64,000 nucleotides of DNA, taken from an uncultured Clostridia bacterium. Lineage in GTDB: Bacteria > Bacillota > Clostridia > TANB77 > CAG-508. Of the stretch, positions 17,788 through 27,435 are shown one piece after another. The notes beneath the pieces were generated by a model. It saw only the letters and a list, made by a program, of their open reading frames with translations, was not told where the DNA came from and ran no database searches. Where the stretch lies: assembly GCA_934168305.1 (NCBI GenBank), contig CAKPNF010000001.1:124001-188000 (forward strand). The letters are read 5' to 3'. Each line of letters begins with the position of its first letter. Position 1 is the stretch's first letter. A program made the translations under genes and the position numbers.

Positions 17788-18229
17788 TTTTAAATTCTTG
17801 TCTAATTTTTCTTTCAGCATCTTTTTTGGCAATATCTTCACGTTTATCATAAAGTTTTTTTCCTTTTCCAATACCAAGTTCTATTTTTACTAAGCTTCCT
17901 TTAAAATACATATTTAAAGGAACAATACTGTAACCTTTCTGTTTAGTCAAAACTACTAATTTATTAATTTCACGTTTATTTAGTAAAAGTTTTCTATCTC
18001 TCAAAGGGTCTTTATTAAAAATATTCCCATGTTCATATGGACTTATATGCATGCCAATTATGTATATCTCGCCATTCTTAATAAGAGCATAACTATCTTT
18101 TAAATTAGATTTTCCATTTCTTATAGATTTTATCTCAGTACCTGAAAGAACAATTCCCGCTTCTAATTTAGTATCAATAGTATAATTGTGAAATGCAGTA
18201 GGATTCTTCGCAATTAATTTTGTTTCCAT
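17777..18229 (-). CDS. smpB: SsrA-binding protein SmpB
   Basis: Start chosen at ATG 18229 (METKLIAKNPTAFHNY) with AGAGGT upstream; 150 aa, normal for SmpB. Binds tmRNA and brings it to stalled ribosomes. Family marks: AGIVLSGTEIKSIRNGKSNL, SYALIKNGEIYIIGMHISPY, RDRKLLLNKREI, IELGIGKGKKLYDKR. The C-terminal tail ends KKRD, where AGG GAT TAA is part of the dispersed repeat. No tmRNA gene is visible nearby. Confidence 0.97.
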   Translation of the reverse strand: METKLIAKNPTAFHNYTIDTKLEAGIVLSGTEIKSIRNGKSNLKDSYALIKNGEIYIIGMHISPYEHGNIFNKDPLRDRKLLLNKREINKLVVLTKQKGYSIVPLNMYFKGSLVKIELGIGKGKKLYDKREDIAKKDAERKIRQEFKKRD

Positions 18230-18292
18230 ATAAATAACCTCTTTATTCATTTTTTGTATAGTATATCACGAAAAATCCAAAACTGCAATTAT

Positions 18293-18685
18293 CTAGTCAT
18301 TATCATTATTATTATTTTTATTTGTAAATTGCATTGAATAATACCAAACTACAGCAATTATTGCAATAGCAGCAATACCAAGTATAAGCCAAGTCCAACC
18401 ATTAGAACTCATACCCATTAAAGTACCTTCTGTAGAAGTTCTTGATGTATTATATCTTCCATTCATAGTATCATTATTTACACCATTTTCAATTCCACCA
18501 GTTACATTTTTTGAAATATTAGAAACATCTAAAGCTGCATTTTCAACAGTATCTTCTACACCACCAACAAAATTTCTGACATTATTTGCAACATTAACAA
18601 ATCCATTATCATTTGCAAAACAAAAAGTAAAAGAAAAAATTGTAAATAAAATAATAGCTATAGAAACATAAATTTTCTTGTTCAT
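18293..18685 (-). CDS. Exported protein with C-terminal membrane anchor (130 aa)
   Basis: AAGGAGG precedes ATG. A signal peptide (SIAIILFTIFSFTFCFA) is followed by Asn/Gly/Val-rich sequence, then one membrane segment (WTWLILGIAAIAIIAVVWYY) and a short Asn/Asp tail. The same plan recurs in the next minus-strand gene. No family recognised. Confidence 0.65.
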   Translation of the reverse strand: MNKKIYVSIAIILFTIFSFTFCFANDNGFVNVANNVRNFVGGVEDTVENAALDVSNISKNVTGGIENGVNNDTMNGRYNTSRTSTEGTLMGMSSNGWTWLILGIAAIAIIAVVWYYSMQFTNKNNNNDND

Positions 18686-18839
18686 ATTCTTTTTCCTCCT
18701 TTAAAATATAAATAGATTTTCATATAAATCTATTTATATTATTTTAAAATTTGGAGAAAATATACATACAAAAAATAACTATAAAAAACAAAAAAACCAA
18801 AAATTTTCATTATGAAAAAAATTTAATTTTTATATGTTT

Positions 18840-19163
18840 TTATTTTAATTTTATCAAAATAGCTATTGCTAGTAATATTAAAAGTATTCCTACAACAATT
18901 AAAAAAATACTTAAAATATTTGTTAAACTTAAACTTGTATCAGTAACTCCACTTGTACTAACTGTTGCCGAAGGAGTAGATGTTGTAGAAGTTGAAGAAT
19001 AATTTGAATTTGTGTTAGAATTATTTGCGTAAGAACTATTTGTAACTTGATTTGTTTCATTACTTATATTTTCCGTCAAATTTAAATCTACAGCACTAAC
19101 AAAGCTAATATTAATTAACAACATAAAAAAAAGTATTAATATAGTTTTTAATATCTTGTTCAT
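18840..19163 (-). CDS. Exported Ser/Thr/Asn-rich protein with C-terminal anchor (107 aa)
   Basis: AGGAGGTT precedes ATG. Signal peptide (LKTILILFFMLLINISFVSA), a low-complexity Ser/Thr/Asn stretch of about 45 residues, then a membrane segment (NILSIFLIVVGILLILLAIA). The layout parallels the gene at 18293-18685, so the two may be related surface proteins. Function unknown. Confidence 0.65.
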   Translation of the reverse strand: MNKILKTILILFFMLLINISFVSAVDLNLTENISNETNQVTNSSYANNSNTNSNYSSTSTTSTPSATVSTSGVTDTSLSLTNILSIFLIVVGILLILLAIAILIKLK

Positions 19164-19291
19164 AGATAACCTCCTGTTTTTTCTTTTGATTTATAAAATA
19201 ATAATATCACAAAAAATATAAACAGTCTAGTAATTTTTAAAATTATTGTAAAAAAACTGGAAAGATATAACTCTTCCCAGCCAAAATATTA

Positions 19292-19549
19292 CTATAACAA
19301 TTTTAGTGTAAATAAAATTACACTATTAGTGGAATTGCATGAAAATGATTGAGAAAAAATAATTCCATGAGTATTACCAATCTCATTTAAAACTATCGAT
19401 TTTAAATCATTTTCTGTAAATCCGTCTGGTTTTGGAATAGATATTGTTAAATCTTTACAATTATTAAACCGTAAAATATTTAACTGTTGTTCTACAATAT
19501 CTTTTATAGATTTTTTTATCTCATAAAAGTCTTGTCTTTCACTATTCAT
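19292..19549 (-). CDS. Hypothetical protein (85 aa)
   Basis: AAGGAGG precedes ATG 19549. Soluble, with DLTISIPKPDGFTENDLKSI in the middle; no signal or membrane segment and no recognised family. Confidence 0.55.
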   Translation of the reverse strand: MNSERQDFYEIKKSIKDIVEQQLNILRFNNCKDLTISIPKPDGFTENDLKSIVLNEIGNTHGIIFSQSFSCNSTNSVILFTLKLL

Positions 19550-19705
19550 TGTTATAATCCTCCTTGATATTAATTAAACTGCATCATTAATAATATCACA
19601 GATTAATCATAAAGTCAATTTTTTAAAGAAAGCTCAGTTAACAATTAATGTAAAACAAAAGTTGAAGATTATTAAAATTTATGCTATTAAAAATATGAGA
19701 AATAC

Positions 19706-19734
19706 TTGTACTTTTTTTTATTTAATGGTATTAT
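19706..19734 (+). promoter_or_regulatory. Likely promoter of the rml operon
   Basis: TTGTAC, 17-base spacer, TATTAT, about 70 bases upstream of rmlD. Confidence 0.5.
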
Positions 19735-19803
19735 AATTACGGAAAAAAGATAGATATAATAATTATACTATTTTAAAGATAATTAAAAGAAAGAAGGATG
19801 AAA

Positions 19804-20670
19804 ATGAAAATTTTAATAACAGGAGCAAATGGAATGCTTGCAAAAGAAGTAAGAGAAAAATTTGCAAAAGGAAATGAACTTACAATAACAGATGTTGCAG
19901 AATTAGACATAACAGACGAAAAAGCAGTTTTATATTTTGTAAACAATTTAAAACCTGATTATATTATAAATTGTGCAGCATTTACTGCAGTTGATAAGGC
20001 TGAAAACTGTTATGAATTAGCAGATAAAATAAATGGAGATGGTCCAACAAATCTTGCAAAAGCTGCAAAAAATGTAGGGGCAAAACTAGTACATATTTCA
20101 ACAGACTATGTATTTGGAGGAGACCTAGATATCTCTAAAGATTACAAGGAAGATGATGAGAAAAATCCAGTAACTGTATATGGTAAAACAAAATTACACG
20201 GTGAACAAGGTATCGAAAATAATATGGATGAATATTATATATTCAGAACTGCTTGGTTATACGGAATTGGTGGAAATAATTTTGTAAAAACAATGACAAA
20301 ATTAGGTTCAACAAGAGATGAAATAAGTGTTGTATCAGACCAACATGGAAGTCCAACTTATGCAAAAGATTTAACTGAAATAATATATCAAGCAATAGAA
20401 AAGAAAATACCTTATGGAATATATCATGCAACAAATCAAGGATATACAACATGGTATGATTTCACAAAGGAAATATTAGAAGAACAAAATATACAATGCA
20501 AAGTAAATCCTGTAACAACAGAAGAATATATAGAAATGATGAAAATAACACAGGCAAAAAGACCATTCAATTCACAACTATCAAAAAATAAATTAATAGA
20601 ACAAGGTATAGATGTACCAGAGTGGAAAGACGCGTTAAAAAGATATCTAAAAGAAGAAAACTGTCAATAG
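19804..20670 (+). CDS. rmlD: dTDP-4-dehydrorhamnose reductase
   Basis: ATG 19804 has AGAAGG six bases upstream; ATG 19798 is too close. 288 aa. NAD(P)-binding ITGANGMLAKEV at the start, YIINCAAFTAVDKAE, and the SDR catalytic set STDYVFGG with YGKTKLHGE. Makes dTDP-L-rhamnose, the last step of the pathway. First gene of rmlD-A-C-B. Confidence 0.95.
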   Translation: MKILITGANGMLAKEVREKFAKGNELTITDVAELDITDEKAVLYFVNNLKPDYIINCAAFTAVDKAENCYELADKINGDGPTNLAKAAKNVGAKLVHISTDYVFGGDLDISKDYKEDDEKNPVTVYGKTKLHGEQGIENNMDEYYIFRTAWLYGIGGNNFVKTMTKLGSTRDEISVVSDQHGSPTYAKDLTEIIYQAIEKKIPYGIYHATNQGYTTWYDFTKEILEEQNIQCKVNPVTTEEYIEMMKITQAKRPFNSQLSKNKLIEQGIDVPEWKDALKRYLKEENCQ

Positions 20671-20705
20671 GTCAATAGAGGACCAACTTTAAGGAGGAAG
20701 TAAAA

Positions 20706-21584
20706 ATGAAAAATAGAAAAGGAATAATTTTAGCAGGTGGAAGCGGTACAAGATTATACCCATTAACACACGCAATATCAAAACAAATAATGCCAGTATA
20801 TGATAAACCAATGATTTACTATCCATTATCTGTATTAATGGAATCTGGTATAAGAGAAGTATTAATTATAACAACACCAAGAGACCTAGAAACATTTAGA
20901 ACACTTTTAGATGATGGATCACAATGGGGAATGAAATTCGAATATAAAATTCAAGACAAACCAAATGGTTTAGCAGAAGCCTTTATAATAGGTGAAGATT
21001 TTATTGGTAATGATAATGTGGCAATGATATTAGGAGACAATATGTTCTATGGTTCTCATTTACCAGAAATGTTAAGAAAAGCAAATGAAAGAGAAAACGA
21101 ATCAACAATATTTGGATATCAAGTAAAAGACCCAAGAGCATATGGTGTAGTAGAAATCGACGAAACAGGTAAAGCTATATCAATAGAAGAAAAACCAGAA
21201 AATCCAAAATCAAATTACGCAGTACCAGGTTTATATTTCTATACAAATGATGTTATAGAAATTGCTAAAAATGTAAAACCATCTGCAAGAGGGGAATTAG
21301 AAATAACATCAGTTAATGAAGAATATATGAAAAGAAATCAACTATATGTAGAAACATTTGGAAGAGGAATGACTTGGTTTGACACAGGAACACATGATGC
21401 ATTATTAGAAACAGCAAGTTTTGTCCAAACAATAGAAAAAAGACAAGGTATGCAAGTATGTTGTCCAGAAGAAATTGCTTATCAAAAAGGTTGGATAACA
21501 GATATACAATTATCAAGACTTGCTGACAAATATATGAAAACAGATTACGGAAAATATCTAAAAAATTTAATAAAAGGAGTATAG
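20706..21584 (+). CDS. rmlA: Glucose-1-phosphate thymidylyltransferase
   Basis: 292 aa, AAGGAGG before ATG. Nucleotidyltransferase signature GIILAGGSGTRLYPLT, QIMPVYDKPMIYYPLS, LGDNMFYG and TWFDTGTHDALLE, all diagnostic. Forms dTDP-glucose from dTTP and glucose-1-phosphate, the first step for dTDP-rhamnose. Followed 2 bases later by rmlC. Confidence 0.97.
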   Translation: MKNRKGIILAGGSGTRLYPLTHAISKQIMPVYDKPMIYYPLSVLMESGIREVLIITTPRDLETFRTLLDDGSQWGMKFEYKIQDKPNGLAEAFIIGEDFIGNDNVAMILGDNMFYGSHLPEMLRKANERENESTIFGYQVKDPRAYGVVEIDETGKAISIEEKPENPKSNYAVPGLYFYTNDVIEIAKNVKPSARGELEITSVNEEYMKRNQLYVETFGRGMTWFDTGTHDALLETASFVQTIEKRQGMQVCCPEEIAYQKGWITDIQLSRLADKYMKTDYGKYLKNLIKGV

Positions 21585-21586
21585 TT

Positions 21587-22171
21587 ATGGGAAAATTCAA
21601 AAGAATAGATACATCAATAGATGGTGTTTGTATAATAGAGCCAACTGTTTTTGGTGATAACAGAGGTTATTTTATGGAAACATATAGCAAAGCCGATTTT
21701 GAAGAAATTGGACTAAACTACAATTTCGTACAAGATAACCAATCAAAATCTAAGAAAGGTGTTTTAAGAGGATTACATTTTCAAAAAGAAAACACACAAG
21801 CAAAACTTGTTAGATGTATAAAAGGTGAAGTATTTGATGTTGCAGTAGATTTAAGACCAGGAAGCAAAACATATGGAAAATGGGAAGGCGTTGTTTTAAC
21901 AGAAGAAAACAAGAAAATGTTTATGATTCCAAAAGGATTTGCACATGGATTTTTAGTATTGTCAGAAGAAGCAGAATTTGCATATAAATGCGACGATATA
22001 TACAATCATGGAGCAGAAGGCGGACTAAAATGGAATGACCCTGATGTTGGAATAGATTGGCCAATGGGAAATTTAAAAGTTGAAGACTTAATAACATCTG
22101 AAAAAGATGGAAAATGGCCTTCATTAAAAGAATTAAAAGAAACAGATTTATTTAAAAACTTAAGGGATTAA
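21587..22171 (+). CDS. rmlC: dTDP-4-dehydrorhamnose 3,5-epimerase
   Basis: 194 aa, AAAAGGAG before ATG. Cupin-fold epimerase marks: GDNRGYFMETYS, QDNQSKSKKGVLRGLHFQ with the catalytic His, VFDVAVDLRPGSKTYG, IPKGFAHGFLVLS, and WNDPDVGIDWP near the end. The last three codons (Arg, Asp, stop) are the first bases of a dispersed palindromic repeat. Confidence 0.97.
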   Translation: MGKFKRIDTSIDGVCIIEPTVFGDNRGYFMETYSKADFEEIGLNYNFVQDNQSKSKKGVLRGLHFQKENTQAKLVRCIKGEVFDVAVDLRPGSKTYGKWEGVVLTEENKKMFMIPKGFAHGFLVLSEEAEFAYKCDDIYNHGAEGGLKWNDPDVGIDWPMGNLKVEDLITSEKDGKWPSLKELKETDLFKNLRD

Positions 22172-22196
22172 GGGGCCACCACACAAAATCCCTTAA
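22160..22196. repeat. Single copy of the GGGGCCACC palindromic repeat
   Basis: TTAAGGGATT pairs perfectly with AATCCCTTAA around the loop that holds GGGGCCACCACAC. It overlaps the 3' end of rmlC and lies between rmlC and rmlB. Same repeat as at 17698-17787 and 58483-58517. No T run, so it is a weak terminator at most. Confidence 0.9.
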
Positions 22197-22230
22197 AAAT
22201 AATAATAGAAAAAGAAAGAGGTATTTTAAA

Positions 22231-23199
22231 ATGAGTAAAAATGTATTAGTAACAGGAGCAGCAGGATTTATAGGAGCCAACTTTGCAGAATATTTTGTAA
22301 ATAAACACCCAGATTACAAAGTAATAGTATTAGATAAATTAACGTATGCAGGAAATTTAGACAATTTGAAAAAAGTAATGGATAAAATAACATTTGTACA
22401 AGGAGATATATGTGATTTTGATTTTGTATTAGATTTATTCAAAAAATATGATATAAATGGTGTAATTCACTTTGCTGCAGAATCACATGTTGACAATAGT
22501 ATTAAAAATCCATTTGTATTTACACATACAAATGTAATAGGAACACACACTTTATTAGAAGCAGCTAAACAAGTATGGGGAGAAGGTAGTCCAAATAAAT
22601 TTGTACACATTTCAACTGATGAAGTTTATGGTTCACTAAAAGAAGATGGATACTTTACTGAAACATCTCCAATAAAACCAAGCAGTCCATATTCAGCTTC
22701 AAAAGCAAGTTCAGATTTAATTGCATTAGCATATAAAGAAACATTTAAAATGAATGTAAATGTAACAAACTGTTCAAATAACTATGGACCATACCAACAT
22801 AATGAAAAATTAATTCCTCACATGATAAAATTAGCTTTAAACGATGAAAAATTACCAGTATATGGTGAAGGATTAAACATTAGAGATTGGTTATATGTTG
22901 AAGACCACTGTGAAGCAATCGATTTAGTATTCCACAAAGGTGTTTCTGGAGAAAGATATAATATTGGTGGACACAACGAAAAAAGAAATATTGAAATTGT
23001 AAAATTAATATTACAAAGATTAGGAAAATCAGAAGATTTAATCGAACATGTTGAAGACAGAAAAGGTCATGATTACAGATATGCAATTGACCCAACTAAA
23101 ATTAAAAATGAACTTGGTTGGTACCCAAAAACAAAATTTGAAGATGGTATTGTTAAAACTATTGATTGGTATTTAGCAAACCCTGAATGGTTAAAATAA
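22231..23199 (+). CDS. rmlB: dTDP-glucose 4,6-dehydratase
   Basis: 322 aa, AAAGAGG before ATG. Extended SDR: LVTGAAGFIGANFAEYF, HFAAESHVDNSI, STDEVYGS and the catalytic YSASKASSD, then NCSNNYGPYQHNEKLIPHMI. Converts dTDP-glucose to the 4-keto-6-deoxy sugar. With rmlD, rmlA and rmlC it completes the dTDP-L-rhamnose pathway, though the order D-A-C-B is not the common one. Confidence 0.97.
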   Translation: MSKNVLVTGAAGFIGANFAEYFVNKHPDYKVIVLDKLTYAGNLDNLKKVMDKITFVQGDICDFDFVLDLFKKYDINGVIHFAAESHVDNSIKNPFVFTHTNVIGTHTLLEAAKQVWGEGSPNKFVHISTDEVYGSLKEDGYFTETSPIKPSSPYSASKASSDLIALAYKETFKMNVNVTNCSNNYGPYQHNEKLIPHMIKLALNDEKLPVYGEGLNIRDWLYVEDHCEAIDLVFHKGVSGERYNIGGHNEKRNIEIVKLILQRLGKSEDLIEHVEDRKGHDYRYAIDPTKIKNELGWYPKTKFEDGIVKTIDWYLANPEWLK

Positions 23200-23219
23200 T
23201 TTGAATAAGGATTAAAAAC

Positions 23220-23864
23220 ATGAACAATATTGACCCTAGAATATTAGAAGAATACTTCTATTATGGAATTGATAATATACCTGAATTGTTAGAAGGTATT
23301 GTATATTTTTCAACTAAAGAAATGCATAAATTATATCCAAGCTTGTCAGAACAGTATAAAACATCAAATAATATACAATTATCACAAATAAAAGATTTTG
23401 CATATAAATATGGTTTACAATATTATAGATTTATTGAATTAACTCAAAAACCAAACCAATTAGTAAATTATAAAACAAAAAATGAATTAGATAACGTAAA
23501 ACATAAAATGGATACAACAATAAAAAATGTCATTGATAAAAAATCTTTACTAGAATATAATATAGGATATTATTATTCAGCTGGAGAAGAAAGTAAATTC
23601 TCATCAATATATCAAAAAAATTATCAGACAAGAAAATTTTGGACAACTGAAATATCAGAACAATTGAAACAACTATCAATTCAAGAAAAAGAAAATCCTA
23701 TAGAATATTATAAAACTTGGATTAATGTAAGATTAAAAACTGCAGAATCAAGAAAACAAAAAAACAACTCTGAAATCAAATTATTACAAAATGTGAAAAA
23801 ACAGCTTGATAAAAAATGCAATCAGTTTGAAAATTCAAAAAAAGATAATGATTTAGTAAAATAA
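23220..23864 (+). CDS. Hypothetical protein (214 aa) at the end of the rml operon
   Basis: Starts 20 bases after rmlB and ends before a terminator, so it shares the operon. Soluble, Lys/Gln/Asn-rich, with several coiled-coil-like stretches (LDNVKHKMDTTIKNVIDKK and the C-terminal third). No sugar-enzyme motif seen. Unknown. Confidence 0.6.
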   Translation: MNNIDPRILEEYFYYGIDNIPELLEGIVYFSTKEMHKLYPSLSEQYKTSNNIQLSQIKDFAYKYGLQYYRFIELTQKPNQLVNYKTKNELDNVKHKMDTTIKNVIDKKSLLEYNIGYYYSAGEESKFSSIYQKNYQTRKFWTTEISEQLKQLSIQEKENPIEYYKTWINVRLKTAESRKQKNNSEIKLLQNVKKQLDKKCNQFENSKKDNDLVK

Positions 23865-23870
23865 TAAATA

Positions 23871-23902
23871 AAAAGTAGTTAAAAAATTAACTACTTTTTT
23901 AT
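23871..23902. terminator. Bidirectional terminator
   Basis: AAAAGTAGTTAA pairs with TTAACTACTTTT across four bases, followed by T. Sits between the convergent rml operon and the flippase gene. Confidence 0.85.
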
Positions 23903-25402
23903 ATTACCTAAAAATCTATTACTTAAGTAAAAAATAAAAGAATAAATAGATACAAATAAAATAATATTAAATATTAAATTATATATCAAATTAACAAAGT
24001 CAAACCTAAATATACATACAAAACAATATGAAATCAAACTACATAGCAAAGGAATAAGAATCCAATCAATAAAATTAAGTTTCAACTTAGAATATTTAAC
24101 CATCTGAAAAAGACTAACACTAAAATTCAACAACTCACTAATAAAAATAGAAACTATATAACCATCAATACCAATTACAGGAAGTAAAAAATAAATAAAA
24201 CAAGTAGTAACACTTAAATCCAAAATATTACAGCACATAACACCAAATTGTTTATTTAACCCTTTTAATATACAATCAATAATGTTATCCATATACATAA
24301 AAAATATTAAAGGTGCAAATATTTTAAAATAAAATCCAGTTTCTAAATTATTATAAATAGCCAATCCCAATTCATTTGAAAAAAATAAAAAAATACTACA
24401 TATACAAACAGAAAAAGCACATGTGATTTTAAAAATTTTATTACTAATATAATTAATAGCCTTATAATTTTTTTGAGCAACATATGTTGAAAATTCTGGA
24501 ATTAAAAGCATACTATAAGAATTTATCAAAACAGTAGGAAAAACAATAACAGGCAAAACCATCCCATTTATAATTCCATATTTAGAAAGAGCACTATTAC
24601 AAGAAAGACCAGATTTTTCAAGTTGTGTTGGAATAATCAACTGTTTTAAAGTCGAAAGACCTGAACGTATGTAAGAAGTAACCGCTACTGGAAGAGCAAT
24701 CTTTAATATATTTAATCTTTGACCAAACGAACGAACGTCATTTAATTTTTTAAATCTAATATCAATAATATACAATATAAAAATCAAAGTAAAAGAACAT
24801 ATCTCAGAAATTACATCAGCTAAAATTAATGCAATGCAAATATATTCTACACCTTTTGAAATATTAATTTTTAGCAATATAAAAGTTGCAATCATTTTAA
24901 TAGTAAATTCAAAAACTTGAGTTATAGCATTTTTATACGCTTTTCTAACAGAAGTAAAATAACTATTTATACAAGATGACATTGCTATAAACGGAAGACC
25001 AATCGCAATATAAAACAAAGGCTTTGAAGAAACCATATTATGCAAACATTTTTCTGTTATAAAACCAGAGAAAAGTAAAATTAATAAACCAGCAACTATT
25101 CCTAACAACAAACTGAAGAATATACATGTTCTTATAGCCTTAATGGCAATTCGATTCTTATTTACTGCAAACTTTTCGGAAACAATAACAGTTACAGCAA
25201 TATTCAATCCAGATGTAGCAACTGTTATAAAAAACAAATATACAGCCATTACCAAGCTAAAAACTCCAACCGCTTCTGAACCAATCTGATTTGATATATA
25301 TATATTAAAAACAAGTACAGCAAATCTCATTAACAAACTAGTAATAGTCAAAATTGAACCATTTATAAAAAACAACTTACTCTTTTTTCTCACAACTTTC
25401 AC
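23891..25402 (-). CDS. Polysaccharide flippase, SpoVB/MurJ-like (MOP superfamily)
   Basis: 503 aa with 12-14 membrane segments throughout. The N-terminal ending LLMRFAVLVFNIYISNQIGSEAVGVFSLVMAV and the later SYIRSGLSTLKQLIIPTQLE match the SpoVB branch of the MATE-like polysaccharide/lipid flippases. SpoVB is needed for spore cortex in Bacillus; close relatives move lipid-linked sugars. Lying tail to tail with the rhamnose genes, either role is possible. Minus strand, unlike rml. Confidence 0.8.
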   Translation of the reverse strand: MKVVRKKSKLFFINGSILTITSLLMRFAVLVFNIYISNQIGSEAVGVFSLVMAVYLFFITVATSGLNIAVTVIVSEKFAVNKNRIAIKAIRTCIFFSLLLGIVAGLLILLFSGFITEKCLHNMVSSKPLFYIAIGLPFIAMSSCINSYFTSVRKAYKNAITQVFEFTIKMIATFILLKINISKGVEYICIALILADVISEICSFTLIFILYIIDIRFKKLNDVRSFGQRLNILKIALPVAVTSYIRSGLSTLKQLIIPTQLEKSGLSCNSALSKYGIINGMVLPVIVFPTVLINSYSMLLIPEFSTYVAQKNYKAINYISNKIFKITCAFSVCICSIFLFFSNELGLAIYNNLETGFYFKIFAPLIFFMYMDNIIDCILKGLNKQFGVMCCNILDLSVTTCFIYFLLPVIGIDGYIVSIFISELLNFSVSLFQMVKYSKLKLNFIDWILIPLLCSLISYCFVCIFRFDFVNLIYNLIFNIILFVSIYSFIFYLSNRFLGNIKK

Positions 25403-25555
25403 CTTTTTAAGAATATTATAAAATTAATAATTTATGAATAACATCACTTAAAAAACTGACCAATAAGACTAATGACATTTTAATCAAAATGATGTATTAT
25501 AATAAAGATGATTAATATAGTCTAATCGTCTATTTTATTTTGTAGGAGATTATAT

Positions 25556-27274
25556 ATGAAAAAAGAAAAAAACGTAAAAGAATTTAATAATATTAAAGAA
25601 ATAATTTACAATTCAGCAAATATATATGCTGATGATATTGCCTTTATAATAAAACATCAAGAAGGAAAAAATAAAACATACGAAAATATAACTTATAAAT
25701 CACTTTTGGAGCAAATAAATTCCTTGGGTACTAAATTATTTGATATGGGATTTAAAAATAAAAGAATAGCCGTTTTAGGGCGAAATAGATATGAATGGGT
25801 ATTAGGCCATTTAACAAACTTGTTAGGAGGAATAATAACAATACCTTTAGACAAAGATTTACAAATAGACGAATTAGAAAACTCATTAATAAGAAGTAAA
25901 GCAGACGCTATATACTTTGATGAAAAATATATAGAAAAAATAGAAGAAATAAAATCTAGAAATAATACAAACATAAAAAATTATATATGTATGTCAAAAC
26001 TAACAGGATATGATGACATTCATACATTAAAAGAAGAAGGAAAAAAATTATTAGAAGAAGGAAATAAAGAATATATATCAACTAAAATAGATAAAAACGC
26101 AATGAACATATTATTATTTACATCAGGAACAACATCAAAATCGAAAGCTGTAATGTTATCACAAGAAAACATAGCATCAAACATATATGCAATGCAAAAA
26201 GTTGAAGATATAAGAAGTACAGATTCAAACTTAGCATTTTTGCCAATGCATCATATTTTTGGATCAACATGCTTAATAATGATGCTGGCATGTGGCGTAA
26301 AAACATCATTTCCAGACGGATTAAGATATGTATCCCAAAACTTAAAAGAATATGAAGTGTCTGTATTTGTTGGAGTACCATTATTAGTTGAAGCAATTTA
26401 CAATAAAATAGTAAAAGAAATAGACAAACAAGGAAAAACAAAACTTATAAAAATAGCAATAAAAATAAGTAACTTTTTACTAAAATTCCATATTGATATT
26501 AGAAGAAAATTATTTAAACAAATAATAGACCAATTAGGAGGTAAAATGAGATTTGTAATTTCAGGTGGAGCTCCATTAGATCCAAAAGTACAAAAAGGCT
26601 TTATTGACCTTGGAATAGATATGGTACAAGGATATGGACTAACAGAAACATCACCAGTTATTGCCGCAGAAAACAAATTTAAGGCTAGAAACGGTTCTAT
26701 AGGTGTACCAATGGAAAATGTAACAATTGAAATTGCAAATAAAGATGAAAATAACATAGGAGAACTAAGAGTAAAAGGACCAAATGTAATGCTTGGATAT
26801 TATGAAAACGAAGAAGAAACAAGCAAAGTTCTTAAAGATGGTTGGTTCTATACTGGCGACTTAGGATATATTGATAAAGATGGATTTATCTTTATAACAG
26901 GTAGACAAAAAAATATGATTGTACTTAAAAATGGTAAAAAAATCTTCCCAGAAGAAATAGAAACTTTAGTAAATAGAATAAACTTAGTAGAAGAATGCAT
27001 GGTTTTCGGTATGCCTGATGAAGTTAATAAAGATGATGTTAAACTTTCTGTGAAAGTTGTATATAATAAAGACGAAGTTAAACAACAATACGGAGACATA
27101 TCTTTTGACGAAATTAGAGATATTATTTGGGACAGAATTAAGAATGAAGTTAATACTACTGTTCCTAGATATAAACATATTATGAATATGATTTTGACTG
27201 ATAAAGAACTTATTAAGACTACTACTAAAAAAGTTAAAAGAAATGAAGAGCTAAAGGAAATTATGAGACATTAG
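25556..27274 (+). CDS. AMP-dependent acyl-CoA synthetase (FadD-like)
   Basis: 572 aa, TAGGAGA before ATG. ANL-superfamily motifs in order: AMP/P-loop LLFTSGTTSKSKAVMLS (about 187-203), the VISGGAPLDPKV turn, QGYGLTETSP, the GDLGYIDKDGFIFITGR hinge, and a C-terminal KxxKRNEELKE lysine. Activates a fatty or other carboxylic acid to its CoA thioester via an adenylate; chain length is not predictable. Single gene with its own terminator. Confidence 0.92.
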   Translation: MKKEKNVKEFNNIKEIIYNSANIYADDIAFIIKHQEGKNKTYENITYKSLLEQINSLGTKLFDMGFKNKRIAVLGRNRYEWVLGHLTNLLGGIITIPLDKDLQIDELENSLIRSKADAIYFDEKYIEKIEEIKSRNNTNIKNYICMSKLTGYDDIHTLKEEGKKLLEEGNKEYISTKIDKNAMNILLFTSGTTSKSKAVMLSQENIASNIYAMQKVEDIRSTDSNLAFLPMHHIFGSTCLIMMLACGVKTSFPDGLRYVSQNLKEYEVSVFVGVPLLVEAIYNKIVKEIDKQGKTKLIKIAIKISNFLLKFHIDIRRKLFKQIIDQLGGKMRFVISGGAPLDPKVQKGFIDLGIDMVQGYGLTETSPVIAAENKFKARNGSIGVPMENVTIEIANKDENNIGELRVKGPNVMLGYYENEEETSKVLKDGWFYTGDLGYIDKDGFIFITGRQKNMIVLKNGKKIFPEEIETLVNRINLVEECMVFGMPDEVNKDDVKLSVKVVYNKDEVKQQYGDISFDEIRDIIWDRIKNEVNTTVPRYKHIMNMILTDKELIKTTTKKVKRNEELKEIMRH

Positions 27275-27379
27275 GGACGGACAAATAATGTCTCAAGATT
27301 TTGTAGAATTTTATCAAAAGTAGAGAAATAAAAACACACGATTTTTTCCAACTAAATAGAGAAAACTTCCGACATTTAA

Positions 27380-27415
27380 AAGAACTGGTATATCAAATCC
27401 AGTTCTTTATTTTTT
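27380..27415. terminator. Rho-independent terminator
   Basis: AAGAACTGG pairs with CCAGTTCTT across ten bases, then T-rich sequence. Lies between convergent genes. Confidence 0.85.
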
Positions 27416-27435
27416 AGTTATGAAAGATTTATTTT

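Noticed and set aside
17308..17877. Long minus-strand ORF across fba and the 39-bp hairpin
   Set aside because: It is antisense to fba and smpB, which are both certain genes; its codons give no protein family.
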